Positions 1 to 13,724 of a stretch of DNA of 64,000 nt are shown in pieces. The stretch's first letter is position 1. The number at the start of each line of letters is the position of its first letter. Source of the DNA: Adiantum capillus-veneris (Eukaryota; Streptophyta; Polypodiopsida; Polypodiales; Pteridaceae); the NCBI GenBank assembly GCA_014529385.2, contig CM043944.1:175855240-175919239 (forward strand), written 5' to 3'. The notes under the pieces were generated by a model. That model was not told where the DNA came from. It saw only the letters and a list, made by a program, of their open reading frames with translations, and ran no database searches. Both the position numbers and the translations under genes were made by a program.

Positions 1-1693
1 TATGAGAACAACCATCACTGGAGTCTCATATGCCTTGATGTTGACCAACCAGCAGTGTGGGTGTTCAATTCAATAAAAGGAACCCACCCTGAAATTAGGC
101 TGTAAGTGTTTTGTGTCAGAAAGTGTTTATTATAGATATCCATGTAAATTTGAAGCCTCATGCTAACATCTTGACATTGCCTAATGCAGTTGTATAAAGA
201 GGTTGTTGCTTGCCTATGGCAAGCTATGTGGAAGGTATGAACTATACAAGGCCACAATCAAAGAAGTACCTGTCCCAAATCAAACCGATGGGAATTCTTG
301 CGGCTGGAGATGTCTTCTCCATGCAGAATATGTCCTGCAAAGCTACTTTGCATTAAAACCTTTCATGACTAAGGTACCCATTTTGCAATGCATTCAGTTA
401 GTTTTGGTTTAGTCTATAAAAGAATTCTCATCATGTGGTCTTTCAATTTTGCAGAGTGCTTTAAAAAACTACACATATGATTATTTGCAAAGATACCGGG
501 TAAGTTTAATACAACACCTGCTTACTATGTCTAGCCCTAGAGAGCTTGAAGATAGCGGCTTGGATGAGCGCACTATTGATCTTACAAAACATGACGTGCC
601 ACCACGACAAACCCCTACATCCGATACAGTGGAATCGCATCGGGCCGAGGGTGTCATATCAGCAGAAGATCAAAGAGTCGAGAATGAGGAAAGGACAAAT
701 GAGCATATGGAAGCAGCTAAGGTTCAACCGGAGGAGACAATAAAAGAGGCAAGTCAGCCTGTGGAACAGCCAAAAGAGCCTATGGCTGAAACTGAAGATG
801 AGGAAAGCAGGCTTATAGATGAGCAAAAGGTTATGGATGAGGAAAGCAGGCCTCGGGACGAGCAAAATGATATGGATCAGGAAAGGATGTATGAGGCAAG
901 CCGATCAACCTTGAATCAGGCAGAAAGGGCCATGGGGGAGACCCCTGATGAAGCTTTGAATGATGACTATGAAGATAAAGCGGAGGAGAGCAACAATGAC
1001 ATGAACACTACAGAGACCCAGTATGGACCCTTGCTACCTGTAGATACGGTTGTTCCGGTAATGTCTATTCAAGTATGGCAAAATATGTTCAGCTTCTAAC
1101 TACTTATATGTACTTGTCAACTTTTACAGAGGTTGATTATCTTGGACGTCAATGGATTGCTGCTGATGCGGGTGCCTCTCGGTGACAGAGGACCCTTTGA
1201 TGATTTGCAAACGTTTCGGATGGGAACTTGTCGAGTCGTGGTTCGTCCAGGAACCAAGGAGTTTATTGAGTTTCTTCTTCCGCGCTTCAGAGTTGGCATA
1301 TGGTCTTCAATGCAAAGGCAAAACTTATCGCCACTAGTTGCAATAGTTTGCAGTGTATGCCAAGCTCACACGTCAGATTTTGCCTTTTTGTATGATCAAA
1401 GAAAATGCGTTACTGTTGAGGGCCACTACCACCCTAAAAAACCAGGATTACCTCTTTTGTACAAACCGTTTAGCCAAATCGGTGTACCCTTTGATGCAAC
1501 TAATACACTACTAATTGACGATACTCCCGAAAAGGGAGAACTAAATCCGCCGGGAACAACCATCTCACCACCTTCTTTCGAGGGGCATTCCTTCGATTTT
1601 TACCTTGAAGATATTCTGATTCCATACTTACAGAAATTGTATCTCAGTCCATTGTTCACGGACGAGTTTGTACTTTCTAATGAATTAAGATGA
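1..1693 (+). CDS. Ulp1/C48-like cysteine protease fused to an FCP1/NIF-type HAD domain (5' partial)
   Basis: Four exons are supported by GT/AG borders that keep frame: 1-101, 190-373, 455-1057 and 1130-1693 (TGA). The 5' part lies outside the window. Exon 1 carries the Ulp1 histidine block (HHWSLICLDV) followed by VFNSI, where the family usually has an Asp, so the triad acid looks like Asn. Exon 2 carries the Gln and nucleophile block NQTDGNSCG. Exon 3 runs past a possible donor at 500 into a roughly 170-residue Glu/Asp-rich linker. Exon 4 encodes an FCP1/SCP-type domain: ILDVNGLL in place of DxDx(T/V), then RPGTKEFIEFLLPRF, IWSSM and LLIDDTP. Ulp1 enzymes remove SUMO-type modifiers and FCP1-type proteins dephosphorylate phosphoserines; the pairing suggests coupled modifier control, which is inference. 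DLNG/DVNG variants are known in plant FCP1-like families. Whether either half is catalytic is open. Confidence 0.72.
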
Positions 1694-1721
1694 TTCTTCT
1701 ATCTGTGTTTTTCTAATATAT

Positions 1722-1725
<4 letters not shown>

Positions 1726-1792
<67 letters not shown>
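1726..1792. repeat. (GA)n microsatellite
   Basis: About 33 uninterrupted GA units lie just after the stop of the protease-FCP1 gene, between two convergent genes, probably in the 3' untranslated region. Confidence 0.97.
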
Positions 1793-1796
<4 letters not shown>

Positions 1797-1915
1797 ACGT
1801 GGTAAACAAATGTATTTCAAGCACACTTTTTCACAGGGCACAATTGAAAAATGAGATCAATAAACTTCATGTCTTGAAAGTCATTTGTATACACTTGGGT
1901 TTACAAGAATATCTG

Positions 1916-3336
1916 TTACATTGACACTACTTCAACCCGACCATCCAACTCTTTGCACAAAATATCTTTTTCTCTTCGCCGCATCACCTTACGGCCAGCT
2001 AAGAAAAAGGAAAAATCTGATAGTTCCTTGTCCATTGACTCTTCCATGATGTCATTTCGCAAATGCTGAAGACTGCATAGCTCCCTTATTGTAACCACCA
2101 ATAGTAGGCCATGCTCTTTATCAATCACTTCCACATCCACAGTAGGATTATCTTCCAAACCTGCAGAAACTTGGTCCATAGGAATGTACTTACCGTTTAG
2201 CATTTGTGATCGCATATACCAAAATGAGAGTAATAGTGATTGGCTTGCAATCATGTACTTGACAACTAGAGTATCAAGCGCGACCTCGCACCGTAAACCA
2301 ATCTCTTCCTTTGCATACCATCCTTTGTCAAGAAGTTTGTCACAGGATGACTGCTGAAATGACTTGCACATGAACATAGTTTTTGTAACTCTGATGTTGT
2401 AGCTATGAAACAGCTCTATGAAGAGTGCAACAGGACAAAAGTTTGCAATTCGAACCAGTTTGGTAGGAACAGAGCTACGCAGAGACCTTTGTATATCCTT
2501 GTAGAGCTTACTTCGGATTGCCTCCACCATTGTTTCCTCAGGAACTGGCCAGTCCACAGTGTTCCAATCAGTCGGTAGAGGTAGTTTCACCAACATGCCA
2601 TTCTTATTGCCTGAGCTGAGTTGGTAAAAGTGGTCATAAAAAAAGATTCCCTCATCAGCCAATCTTTTGGTGCTCCTCTCTGAATACTGTAGAGAACCAA
2701 TATGGGCATGTACAACATGGAAGAGGCCTATTATGCACTCCACAGGCTCCCATTGCTCATAAGAAGAGGGATAAACATCTGCAATATATAAAAGAAGAGT
2801 TAAACTAAGAGTATCAATAAGTACAAATGACAAATCTAATGTAATTGAGTTGTGAAGAGTAGAGACATTACTCATAACAAGCGGGAGAAACATTGCAAAA
2901 TATATAAGAAAAGTTATAATGAGAGTATCAGTAAGTTCACATGTCAAGAGTACTTACAATTGCAACGTGGTTGATGTATATTTGATACATTTCCACCGTT
3001 TGCTATCACCTCTGGATGGGTAAACACATGCTGAACAAGAACTTCCTTTACAGATCTTTTGCCGATCTCAACTTTGAAATCCAACACCCTGGCTTTCCAT
3101 GCTGAGCGGTAAACGTTGATACCACTAAACCTCTTGGGTCTTCTTGGTTGCATGAGGACCCATGAACCTTTGTTTATCCTTTGTCCAACCCATTGGTTGT
3201 CTGCACTTATTGAAGCTGGTATTGTAATTGAGGATATGCTACTACTTGGCCTTCTAGGCAAAGTGCCGTTGTTGTTTGTTGGTGTGAGAGACAGTAAACA
3301 CCTTGAGGCTCTTGGGCGAGAAGACGTGGATGCCAT
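1916..3336 (-). CDS. Two-exon gene of unknown function, about 413 residues
   Basis: Exon 1 is 3336-2958 and exon 2 is 2778-1916. The donor reads GTAAGT at 2957 and the acceptor TTGCAG ends at 2779; the two exon lengths (379 and 863) sum to a multiple of three and the junction keeps frame, so I trust this model. The N-terminus is Ser/Thr/Arg-rich and looks disordered for about 40 residues. It is followed by a basic, Trp-containing stretch (NQWVGQRINKGSWVLMQPRR) and a mixed alpha/beta C-terminal half with no motif I recognise. No signal peptide or membrane segment is evident in the spliced product; the hydrophobic stretch at 2780-2940 is intron. The gene converges on the protease-FCP1 gene, and its upstream flank borders a dead retroelement. 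It could be a host gene or a transposon-associated gene. Confidence 0.6.
2764..2945. repeat. Diverged tandem duplication of an intron 3' end
   Basis: Two related copies about 110 bp apart (roughly 2764-2835 and 2876-2942) share blocks such as AACAT(CT)GCAA, ATATATAA and GAGTATCA(A/G)TAAGT. The left copy holds the used acceptor. In the right copy the equivalent AG is altered to AA on the coding strand, so it is a decayed second acceptor. Confidence 0.6.
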
Positions 3337-3359
3337 AACTCTCAGAGAAAAGCTTTAGT

Positions 3360-3664
3360 GGAGGGAGATTCACTTTGAAAGCATTCTAATGGAGGGAAAG
3401 TGTTTCAAAATTCCAATATCTTGTGCGGGCTTAATGGTCACCCTCCAGTACGTTAATGACCATGAGAGAATATCAGAAGTGGGACCACACGCAAGCACCT
3501 AAAAGCTCGGTAAAAGTAAAGAAATTACTATGCTACAATCCTAGTTTCGTGAAAGTTTTATGCTATTTTCCTATTTTTTGAGTTTTTCCAGGTACTTTTC
3601 TACGTAACGTAGCCTTCATGCTCATTGGACGCGCTCTATTTTTCTCTCTCTTCATATGGCCCTC
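3360..3664. other. Intergenic: upstream flank of the unknown minus-strand gene
   Basis: This stretch lies between the start of the two-exon gene and the truncated end of the gypsy element. I see no open frame of note and no clear TATA box in good position. It should contain the minus-strand promoter. Confidence 0.4.
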
Positions 3665-3684
3665 CAAATGACCTCCAAAATTTC

Positions 3685-4175
3685 CTAATGAAATGGAGTA
3701 AACCTTGTACCTGCCTTTACCGAAGTACAGTAGGTCCATAATGCACTAGGAAATTCCAAATCCCAATTCTTTCCTTGGTGCTTTGTTACTTTTAAAATAA
3801 TTTGTACCAATTGACCATTGAATCTTTCATTTAAACCATTACATTGTGGATAGTAAGGAGTGGTATGCTGGTGCCTAATCTTCATCTTCGCGCATAAAAG
3901 GTCTAATAGTTTAGCTCTAAATTTTGGCCCCTTGTCCAAAAGTAGCTCCAGTGGAACCCCAAACCTGCAACATATTTCATGTACACAAATTTTTCCACAT
4001 CCATTGTAGTGATTTGTTTTACTGCTATAGCCTCTGCCAATCTAGAGAGATAGTCTACTGCAGTCAAAATATAGCTTTTGCCCCTGCTTGTGATAGGTAA
4101 TAGGCTTATTGCACCTTCACGATTCTCTTCAAACACTCTATAAAGCTCCTCCCGCCAAGGTACACATCTCAACAT
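3685..4175 (-). pseudogene. Gypsy integrase core, frameshifted
   Basis: Two overlapping frames together give the DDE core. The first (4175-3903) has SYILTAVDYLSRLAEAIAV, containing the first catalytic Asp in its usual 'VDYxSR' setting. The second (3939-3685) has DKGPKFRAKLLD, followed by HTTPYYPQCNGLNERFNGQL, where the Pro-Tyr-x-Pro-Gln-x-Asn-Gly block ends in the catalytic Glu region. The Asp normally found in 'SDNGxxF' appears as DKGPKF. The domain breaks off after the core, so a C-terminal chromodomain or LTR is absent. It is an inactive fragment. Confidence 0.88.
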
Positions 4176-4209
4176 GAGATCATCCCTTTCATGTATAATA
4201 CATCACCAA

Positions 4210-4858
4210 TTAATTTATACTTGGATGATCTACGCACAAAACCATACTTCTTAGACTTGTGAATGTCCTTCGTGTTAGCAAAAACTCCTCTTCTTGAGCC
4301 AAACTTTCCCGGCCATGATAAAGAGGTAAATTGGTCCTCAACACAAATAGCTCCCCAATCATGCTTTGATCTGCTTCATGTGCCTCTCCATTTAGAGCAC
4401 GTTCAATGTGTCTGATGCTCCATGCTTTGAACTTTTTTAATAGGCCTTTAATCCTGAAACACATTTCCTTCAATGAGGTGTTCTTGCTCTTCCACACACC
4501 CAACACTTGCTTCACAACTAACAAAGCATCACATTTTATGCTCAACCTTCTAATCCCATGCTTCAAAAAAAATGTGTAATCCGGCTTCCAAAGTAGCATA
4601 TACAACCTCATTGTTACTATGAGCATCCAATTTGAACCCTCTCTTGCATACTAGCTTCCGCTTTGGATCATAAAGTGCTATACCCCCTGAAGCCGCATCA
4701 TGGCTCTTTCTGTATGAGCCATCAAAGAACAACACATGTGCATTGCTGATATGTGGCACTTCTTCAACTACCCTTCTCACCACCTCTTCCTTAACAAGAA
4801 TGGGATTCTTCTTGTAAGTCAACAAATCAGCTGGGGTAGCTCTTGTACTGTCTTCCAC
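4210..4858 (-). pseudogene. Second (archaeal-type) RNase H domain of the Tat-like element
   Basis: The upper frame (4858-4550) has LFFDGSYRKSHDAASGGIAL followed by SNNEVVYATLEAGL, matching the DGS and NNEAEYEALLAGL blocks of the additional RNase H of Tat elements, with Val where the second acidic Glu/Ala usually sits. The lower frame (4626-4210) continues with KCDALLVVKQVLGVW and RHIERALNGEAHEAD, the distal motifs that carry the last acidic residue. The two frames overlap, so one frameshift separates them near 4560-4620. This domain sits between the RT-linked RNase H and integrase, the known dual-RNase-H arrangement. Confidence 0.85.
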
Positions 4859-5074
4859 TAAAAAAGAGAACTCAAACTCTTACAACTCAATTACCCATTT
4901 CTTGACCACATTTGACATGTTGGTGCCATTAATTAATTGCGGAAAAAAGGTGTAACTTGTTAAGAAAACAGAAGGTCATGGTAGCAAGGAATGACAAAAT
5001 TGTCTACAAGCAAATATTACAATGGCCATCACTAGCTCTACTTCCAAGAATTTTCTTTTGGCTACCAACTTCAC

Positions 5075-6000
5075 TCAGCTTGCACAATACACTGGCCTCA
5101 TATAATGGCTGCCTTTCCCCTTTTGCAATAGCATGGATCCAATGGCATCATCCCCTACTGATTGATTTACATAAAACACTTGCTCCCAATCAGGAGCTTG
5201 CATGGCTGACAACCCCCCTAACACCTCTTTCACCTCTTGAAACACTTCTTCACACTTGTCATCCCATTGCAATGGATCATTCTTTGCCACTTGTTGTAAT
5301 GGATAAAGGATCTGTGAAGACAATGGAATCAACCGTGCCATGTACTTCACTTTGTGTATAAAGGTTGCCAATTGCTTTGTACTCGTAGGTGGTGGAAGAA
5401 GAATAATAGACTTAACCTTGTCTGGATTAGCCTCAATGAAATTTTTTGACACCATATGGCCCAATAACTTCACCCTTGGCTGTGCTAGATGACATTTCTT
5501 TGGATTTAGTTGTCCTCCACATTCATCATATCGAGCCAATACCATCTGCGGCTTCTCGTGGTGTTCAGCCCTACTGCTGTAGACACAGAAGTCGTCCATA
5601 AAATATTTAACACAACTACCAATGAATGGTGCCAATACCCAATTTTCTCTCTCTTAATAGAAGATGGTCCATTTGACAACCCAAATGGCAATACCGTGTA
5701 GCAATAAAAACCCCATGGCGTAATGAAAGTTGTCTTTGTTCGGTCTTTAAGAGCAATCTTCAAGTGAAAATAGCCTGAAAAACCATCACACACACTGTAC
5801 TTTTCATAACCTGCCACTAAATCCAAGATCTGATCAATGAATGGAAGAGGGTATGGGTTCTTATTAGTGCCTGTTTTTAAGGGTTTAAAATCTACACAAA
5901 TCCTCCACTTTCCATCCTTCTTTGGGTTGACCACTACTGGACTCACCCATTCTGTGGTCTCCACTGGGACTATGAACCTTGCCTTCAATAACTTGTCCAA
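5075..6000 (-). pseudogene. Gypsy reverse transcriptase plus first RNase H, frameshifted
   Basis: The first frame (6000-5506) has the RT palm blocks: WVSPVVVNPKKDGKWRICVD, NPYPLPFIDQILD, FSGYFHLKIA and TTFITPWGFYCYTVLPFGLS. The second frame (5635-5075) holds the active site YFMDDFCVYS, LLGHMVS, and the start of the connected RNase H (WDDKCEEVFQEVKEVL, then a degraded YVNQSVGDDAIGSML where Asp is expected near YTDAS). The two frames overlap by about 130 bases, so at least one indel lies in 5506-5635. The order and motifs are textbook Ty3/gypsy, and the protein cannot be made as is. Confidence 0.93.
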
Positions 6001-6051
6001 CTATTCTCGCAAGGCTTCCATCTGCTCTTGATCCATCCTTCTTAGCCTTTG

Positions 6052-6486
6052 TCACACTGGCTTAGGACCTTCTTTCAACTCTATATACATCTCTTCTCCT
6101 TTGAACCCTCTAATCTCTTCATATGAAGTAATGAACAAATCAAGAAAACTAAGCAGCATGTGCAAATACATCTCCTTCTCCATAGCTGAGAGCTCTACAC
6201 TGATCATTTGTGTCATCAATTCCGGCTTCTTTGACAGTTTAACCTTGGTTTGCATCAGCCCTTCAATCAATTCATAAGGCCCTTCACTTTCATCTTCAAT
6301 CTCATTTGCAAATGCAACTAAACTAGACTTGTGGATTTCTTTTTCCATTAGAAGAAATGCAACATCAACATCCTCATCACTACTTGTAGTACTATCACTA
6401 TCCTCGTCAGGCACTGTGGAATAGTCTTCATCATCGGACTCATCCTCATCTTCATAAAGTTCCTTCAATACTTTCCTTGTGTCCAT
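6052..6486 (-). pseudogene. Acidic spacer between gypsy protease and reverse transcriptase
   Basis: A 144-residue open stretch lies between protease and RT on the same strand. Its N-terminal third is almost all Asp/Glu/Ser, followed by a mixed region (LMQTKVKLSKKPELMTQMIS). It is best read as the polyprotein linker upstream of RT. I recognise no catalytic motif, and its edges are set by stops rather than by clear domain borders. Confidence 0.55.
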
Positions 6487-6513
6487 ATCTTATAGCTTCT
6501 TGGCACTTGTCTT

Positions 6514-7056
6514 TCAGTAGAGGCTAATCGTACCACGTCTCCAATCTTGAACAGCTCCCACTGCACGTAACCATGGTCTACCCAGTATAATAGGATATGC
6601 TCCCAACCCCACTGGCATCACATGAAAATAAAACACCACCTTTGCATCATGCACCTCCACTTCTAAGCTCTTTACAACACCCAAACATTTTACTTTTTGA
6701 TGGTTTGCAAATCTGATCCGAAAGCCTAACACCCCAGTCACTGTAAGACCCATCTTCTCAATGCATGAGTGTGTTATGAAACATATTTGGGCTCCGCCAT
6801 CAACATAACCTTGTCCCAAAGTTTTTCTTTTGTGCCACACATCTACTTTTGGAAAAATGTATGGTAGCTCATCCATCGCCAATACCTTCACTGAACCTCT
6901 CTCTGGTTCTTTCTCCATTGGGTTAACCATCCTCTTCCATTGTCGCTTTAGCTTAGCCACCATCTCTATAAGCTGCCCAAAAGTAATATCTCTCTTAATC
7001 TCTCTTGGTCCAAACATAAAGACTATGCGCTGCTGGTAAACAATCTTCCTGTCCAC
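6514..7056 (-). pseudogene. Gypsy retropepsin-type protease domain
   Basis: This 180-residue open frame has GYVDGGAQICFITHSCIEKM, where the aspartic protease triad reads Asp-Gly-Gly rather than Asp-Ser/Thr-Gly. Plant Ty3/gypsy proteases often have DGG(S/A), so this need not be inactivating. It continues with a hydrophobic block and YPIILGRPWLRAVGAVQDWR, the typical distal 'ILGRPWL' flap-to-C-terminus signature. It sits immediately upstream of the acidic spacer and RT on the same strand, as expected. Confidence 0.85.
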
Positions 7057-7059
7057 ATG

Positions 7060-9189
<2,130 letters not shown>

Positions 9190-10190
9190 TTAACTCTTGA
9201 CCATTTCATTCATAAAATTTTCTTGATCGATAGGTGCCACTGGTCTTACAATGGACTCACTCATCTGCTGTGAATCCCTGTGCTGAAAGGATGTATCATC
9301 CTCTTGACTCTTACAATCCTTTTCTTTATATTCCCCACAGTTATCCACCAGAAAAAGAGCTTCTTTGCTCAATTCATTTAGTGTCAAACTCCTTATCATG
9401 TGCAGATCCTTTTGAAGACCCGCATGTCTCATTCCCTAGATAAAGATCATCATTAATTGTGCTTGTGTAGGTAGTTCAGCTTTTGGATAGAACTTGATGT
9501 ATCTCTTGAGCCGTAATGCCGCTTTGCGCACTGATTCACCCCCTTTTTGCTTGAGTTTGTGGATTTGTGAGACCGTATTGTGAGTTATGTCTTTCTGCAA
9601 GAATTCTTCGATGAATTCTTCAAACACCTCGTCTATAGTCTCAAAATTATGTCTTTCCACTGAGTCGAACCATGTAGTAGAATCATCTTCCACCAAAGTT
9701 AGTCCAAATCCTGCAAACTATGCCACAAAATCCAAAACTTTCTCTGCTCTAATTACTCTTGTGAAAGTCGCTACGTGCTCTCTCAAATATATATCTCCGG
9801 ATTATATTTTGTATACCCATTTTTGGATGTGGGATGGTCTAACCCATTGATTGTCTACAAGTCTAATCATAGACTCTCCCAATCCTTCTCTCGCTTCAGG
9901 CATTCTACTATGGCTAGGTTCTTCTTTGAAGAGATTGGTTGTTCTCTTGGAGATTGGTCCTTGAGAAGGCATGTCTGCCATCTCTGTGATCACTTCATCT
10001 ATCATTATCGCTCTAGAAGGGAATCCATGTTGCTCCCTTTTTGGAATTCTCGTAGGAATCCTCGTGTTTGGTGGAGACTCTGTGGTCCTTCATTGACCAA
10101 ATATCCACCCATTTCTAATGCAGTCAACGAATTTGTGCTTTCTACAACTTTGTATTTTCATCCATACTTTTCAACAACTATAGATTTCCA
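9190..10190 (-). pseudogene. Gypsy gag of element 1, interrupted by stops
   Basis: The central gag domain is read in one frame from 9696 to 9190. THNTVSQIHKLKQKGGESVR and RLKRYIKFYP align with the gag of element 2 (KHNTVAQIYSFKQKHGESVR, MKQYIARYP). A TAG at 9436-9438 interrupts it where the sister copy has LFLEGLP. Upstream, 10005-9802 and the stretch to 10190 carry decayed N-terminal gag (DNQWVRPSHIQKWV, then SGDIYLREHVATFTRVIRAE against SGDPYDHLASFKQVLRAE) with further stops. No zinc knuckle is visible. Alignment to the sister gag is the main support. Confidence 0.82.
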
Positions 10191-10812
10191 TTGACAATCG
10201 ACTCCGTATGTATAGGCATATAAGAGCTTGTAATCCATTAGCTCTTCTGGGTATGGCTCTGAGCTCCTATAAAGGTTGACCTCATTGTTCGTCAATGTAT
10301 TTATACAGTCCTTCACTCTCATGATCGGTCACCTAAACTCTCTCGACAAAATTGGTCTTTATCATTTTCAAGTTTGGAAGAACCATCATGGGCCATTCGG
10401 CTCCTCTACTGCTGGGATTCCAAAGCTTGTATAAGCTGAGTTTGAATCCGATGTAGACATGATCTTTGGGCTTAGCATCTCTAGCTTGATGTAAAAATAC
10501 TTATACCAATGTGTTCAAGTTATTTTGTTAGGAAAAAGTTGCAACTATGTCCAAAATCATGACCGTATCCTCACAATTCTCTCAAATTGTCATTTTTAGA
10601 CACCCTAACTTCTGGATGAATTTTGAGGCTTTAAACGACGTTTTTTCGGACATTGGCCAACAATGAATAACCTGAAGGGTCTTTGATTGTTTTTTTAGGA
10701 TTGACACTCAATCTTGTAAAGCTACTCTAGAGATTTTTTTTATATATAAAAAGTTTCTAAATCCAATGTCGGAAGCTCAAGTTATGGCCAAAACAGTAAA
10801 TTTGTGCCTGGA

Positions 10813-12648
10813 GACTTCATACGCGTATGATGTCTATTGGGTCAGATTTGCTTCAAACTTTAACTGTGAAATCTCCTTGATGTGCTCTAACCACTCCAAG
10901 TCTCAATTTGTGATTTTGACACTTACACTTTTAGGCATGTCTATCACTCCTTTTCTCTCTGGTTGCTTGTAACTTCCTTGGGGAGGTTAGCTAAGTTAAA
11001 AGTGATCCAAATTCAATGAAACTTGGTCTCTAGGTATATTTTGTGATGAAAAACACTTGTATAAGCTCATATGTGAGTTTTGACTTCTAAGTTGGCACTT
11101 GAAACATCATATGCGTAAAACACTCTTTATCACTCAAGCAACTCTCAACAACTTTGAGAATTGAATTTGAACATTTTTTGTGCAAGTTATGGTCAATACA
11201 AGCATGAACCTTGCCCAATTTTGTCTTTTGGTACTTTTTAGCCCAAATGTGCTCCAAATGCAATGAAAATTTGGCTAGGGACTTCTTTTATGCTCTAGGA
11301 CGCTAGGGAATACTCAAATGTCTGATTTGACCCAAATCTTGCCTCTAAGACATCATACGTGTATGATGTCTCTTGGCTCAAATTTCACTCAGATTTCTAC
11401 CCAAGGTACTCCTTGATGCATACAACAAGAATATGTGATCACATCAAATTTTGGATGTCAAAATTGCTCAAAATCACTACTTTTTCTCCTTTACCTTCTT
11501 GTATATGCAAAAATCTCCTTAAATTCAAATGTGTCCAAATGAGATAAAACATTTGCAAACAAGCTTAAATCATCACTCCCAAACCTCCTATGTGGTCAAA
11601 AGTGCAATTGGACCTAAATATCTTGCCTTGAGACATCATACGCGTATGATATCTATGTGCTCAAAATCGGGCCAAATTTGGTCTATAAGCTTGTTTTGTG
11701 GTGTTAAACACCCTGGTAAGCTCAAATGTCAATTTTGGTCCCTAAAAGTGCCCTTACTGACCAGTTAGACATCATATGTGTAATGATATTCAACTGGTTA
11801 GTTTGAAGTGAATTTCACTCCAGAGGTTCCTCACTACATTGGCAACCCACCCCAAGTTTTCAAATTGAATTTCAACACTTTTGTGTAAGTTATGATCACT
11901 TCAAGCATTCACTTTGCCTAGATGCGTCTTATGGCCTTTGCAAGCCCAAAAATGCTTCAAATTCAATGAAATTTGGTCTATATGCTTTCTAAATGCTCTA
12001 GATCACAAGGGTGCACTCGGGTGTATCTTTTGACCTTACATATGGGCTCTAAGACATCATATGCATATGATATATAGGTGGCTAGAATGGACTTCTGTTT
12101 CTACCACAGGTGCCCCTTGATGTGTAGAACAAGAATATGTGCTCACAACAAATTTTGAAACTCCAAATGCACAAAATAACCACTTTTTGACAAGGGAATC
12201 CCCTAAAAGAGTAAAATATCCTCAAAACTCAATCTATATGCCCAAATGAAATAAAACTTGGGGTATGTGCTCAACACAACATGCAAAAGATGGCTATTAT
12301 GTCAAAAAGTTCATTTTTGCTACCAAAATTACCTTGGAGACATCATACGCGTATGATGTCTGCTGGTGAATTTTTGGACATAATTCATTCACGAGCATCC
12401 CCAAGTCTCTAGCACTAGTTTTCAAGCACTTTTATCAATTTTCATGCAAAAGTATGCTCAAAATCATAAGTTTCTCTTTTTCCGTTTTTGACACGCCATC
12501 TTATGCCTTTTGGGTGTCAAAAGTTGGTCAAAACTCTAGTCTCAATGTGTACTTAGGATAAAACACCACTTTTGAACACTCTGGTGCAGTCAAATTTGTC
12601 AATTTTGGTCTCTAAATGCCTCTTGAGACATCCTACACGTATGATGTC
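10813..12648. repeat. ~286-bp tandem repeat array with a 22-bp palindromic core
   Basis: Cores built from arm GACATCATACG followed by its reverse complement start at 10813, 11104 (half), 11349, 11632, 11768, 12053, 12339 and 12627. Most gaps are 283-291 bp; 245 and 136 mark a deleted and a partial unit. Flanks are also repeated, with a higher-order match of about 700 bp (for example 11259-11480 against 11952-12170). It lies in the presumed LTR of element 2. Confidence 0.88.
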
Positions 12649-13001
12649 CAAGTTTATAGAATTTCAGTCTTTCATCACAGAACCCTTGCACATTATGGGG
12701 TTTTGCATTTATGAGTAGAAAAACGCCTCAATGCCACACTCGAACTAGCAAACACTTTTATCACGTGTATAGCATGGCAAGTGTTACCAGCAAGCTAACG
12801 CAGACACCATTTTTCGGAGTTCTCATTGTAAAACAATTATTATCTTAATAAATCGGGAATATTGTAACTCCTATTTTCTTGGTAAACTTTGTAATCAATG
12901 AGTGGGGGCTACAAGCTTCCAAATTGTATCAACGAGTCAATTCTCAGCTTTGGTAGAACTCTAGATTATTAGTTTTGACCACTCAAAAACCTTGGCTAAG
13001 G

Positions 13002-13009
13002 TATAAAAG
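13002..13009 (+). promoter_or_regulatory. Probable LTR TATA box
   Basis: TATAAAAG follows a non-repetitive stretch and lies about 700 bp before the LTR end. That is a plausible U3/R position for element 2. There is no direct evidence of transcription. Confidence 0.5.
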
Positions 13010-13703
13010 CCAATTTTTGTAAGTTTTTAACAAGTTTTTGGATAAGAAATACACAGCGTGAGCTAATGACGCTCACATCTCTCCTTCTTGCGCTTCCTAC
13101 TCCCTCTTCGGTTGTCACATTGCGAATGCATATGTTGCATTGCACCGTAGGTAAGAGCTCTACGCATTGACGTAAGCCATTCACAGTATTTCGTAGCTTT
13201 TGGCGTCGTCGACCCGCGGCCTAGTTTCATCATAATTAGGAATTTACACTTTTAAATTGAAAACTAAGCATAGGCAGGGTATTGGGGCATCATTGCTAAG
13301 CATTTAGATGCATTCTGGGTCAAAAACGACTAGGTCAAAAATCCACTGCTATTAGTAATTGCGATTTTGAAACTTGACCTAAAGTGGGGTTTAAGACCAT
13401 AGGCCTGTGTGCTTAGGTCTTATAAACTTTTCCTAGAAGTTTCGTTACGTTTGGATGTCATTTGATGCTGTAATGGATGTGATTTTCTTGCCGATGAGCG
13501 ATTTGGCTTTTGGCGATTTCAGTCACTTGAGTGTAGCTTGAGTGAGATGCGAGTTGTTAGTTGTTTTCCGAGAGATTGACAACCTCTTGTAGCCTCTATG
13601 CACTAGTCGAGTCAGCTTCATCCCATGGTTTGATAAATTAATCATGGTTTTCGCTAATACTGCAATAAGATAGGATGGTGAGGTTAGACATGCGTCCCAC
13701 ATT

Positions 13704-13724
13704 TGGCGTCGTTGTCGGGGATCG
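13704..13724 (+). other. Primer binding site for Asp-tRNA (element 2)
   Basis: TGGCGTCGTTGTCGGGGATC differs at two positions from the complement of the plant Asp-tRNA 3' end used by Tat/Athila elements. Both changes are C to T in CCG contexts. The preceding ...CCCACA supplies the usual CA end of an LTR, two bases upstream. Confidence 0.8.

Noticed and set aside
13196-13216. Alternative Asp-tRNA primer site (TGGCGTCGTCGACC)
   Set aside because: It matches only the first nine or ten bases and lacks an LTR-like CA end. The site at 13704 matches far better.
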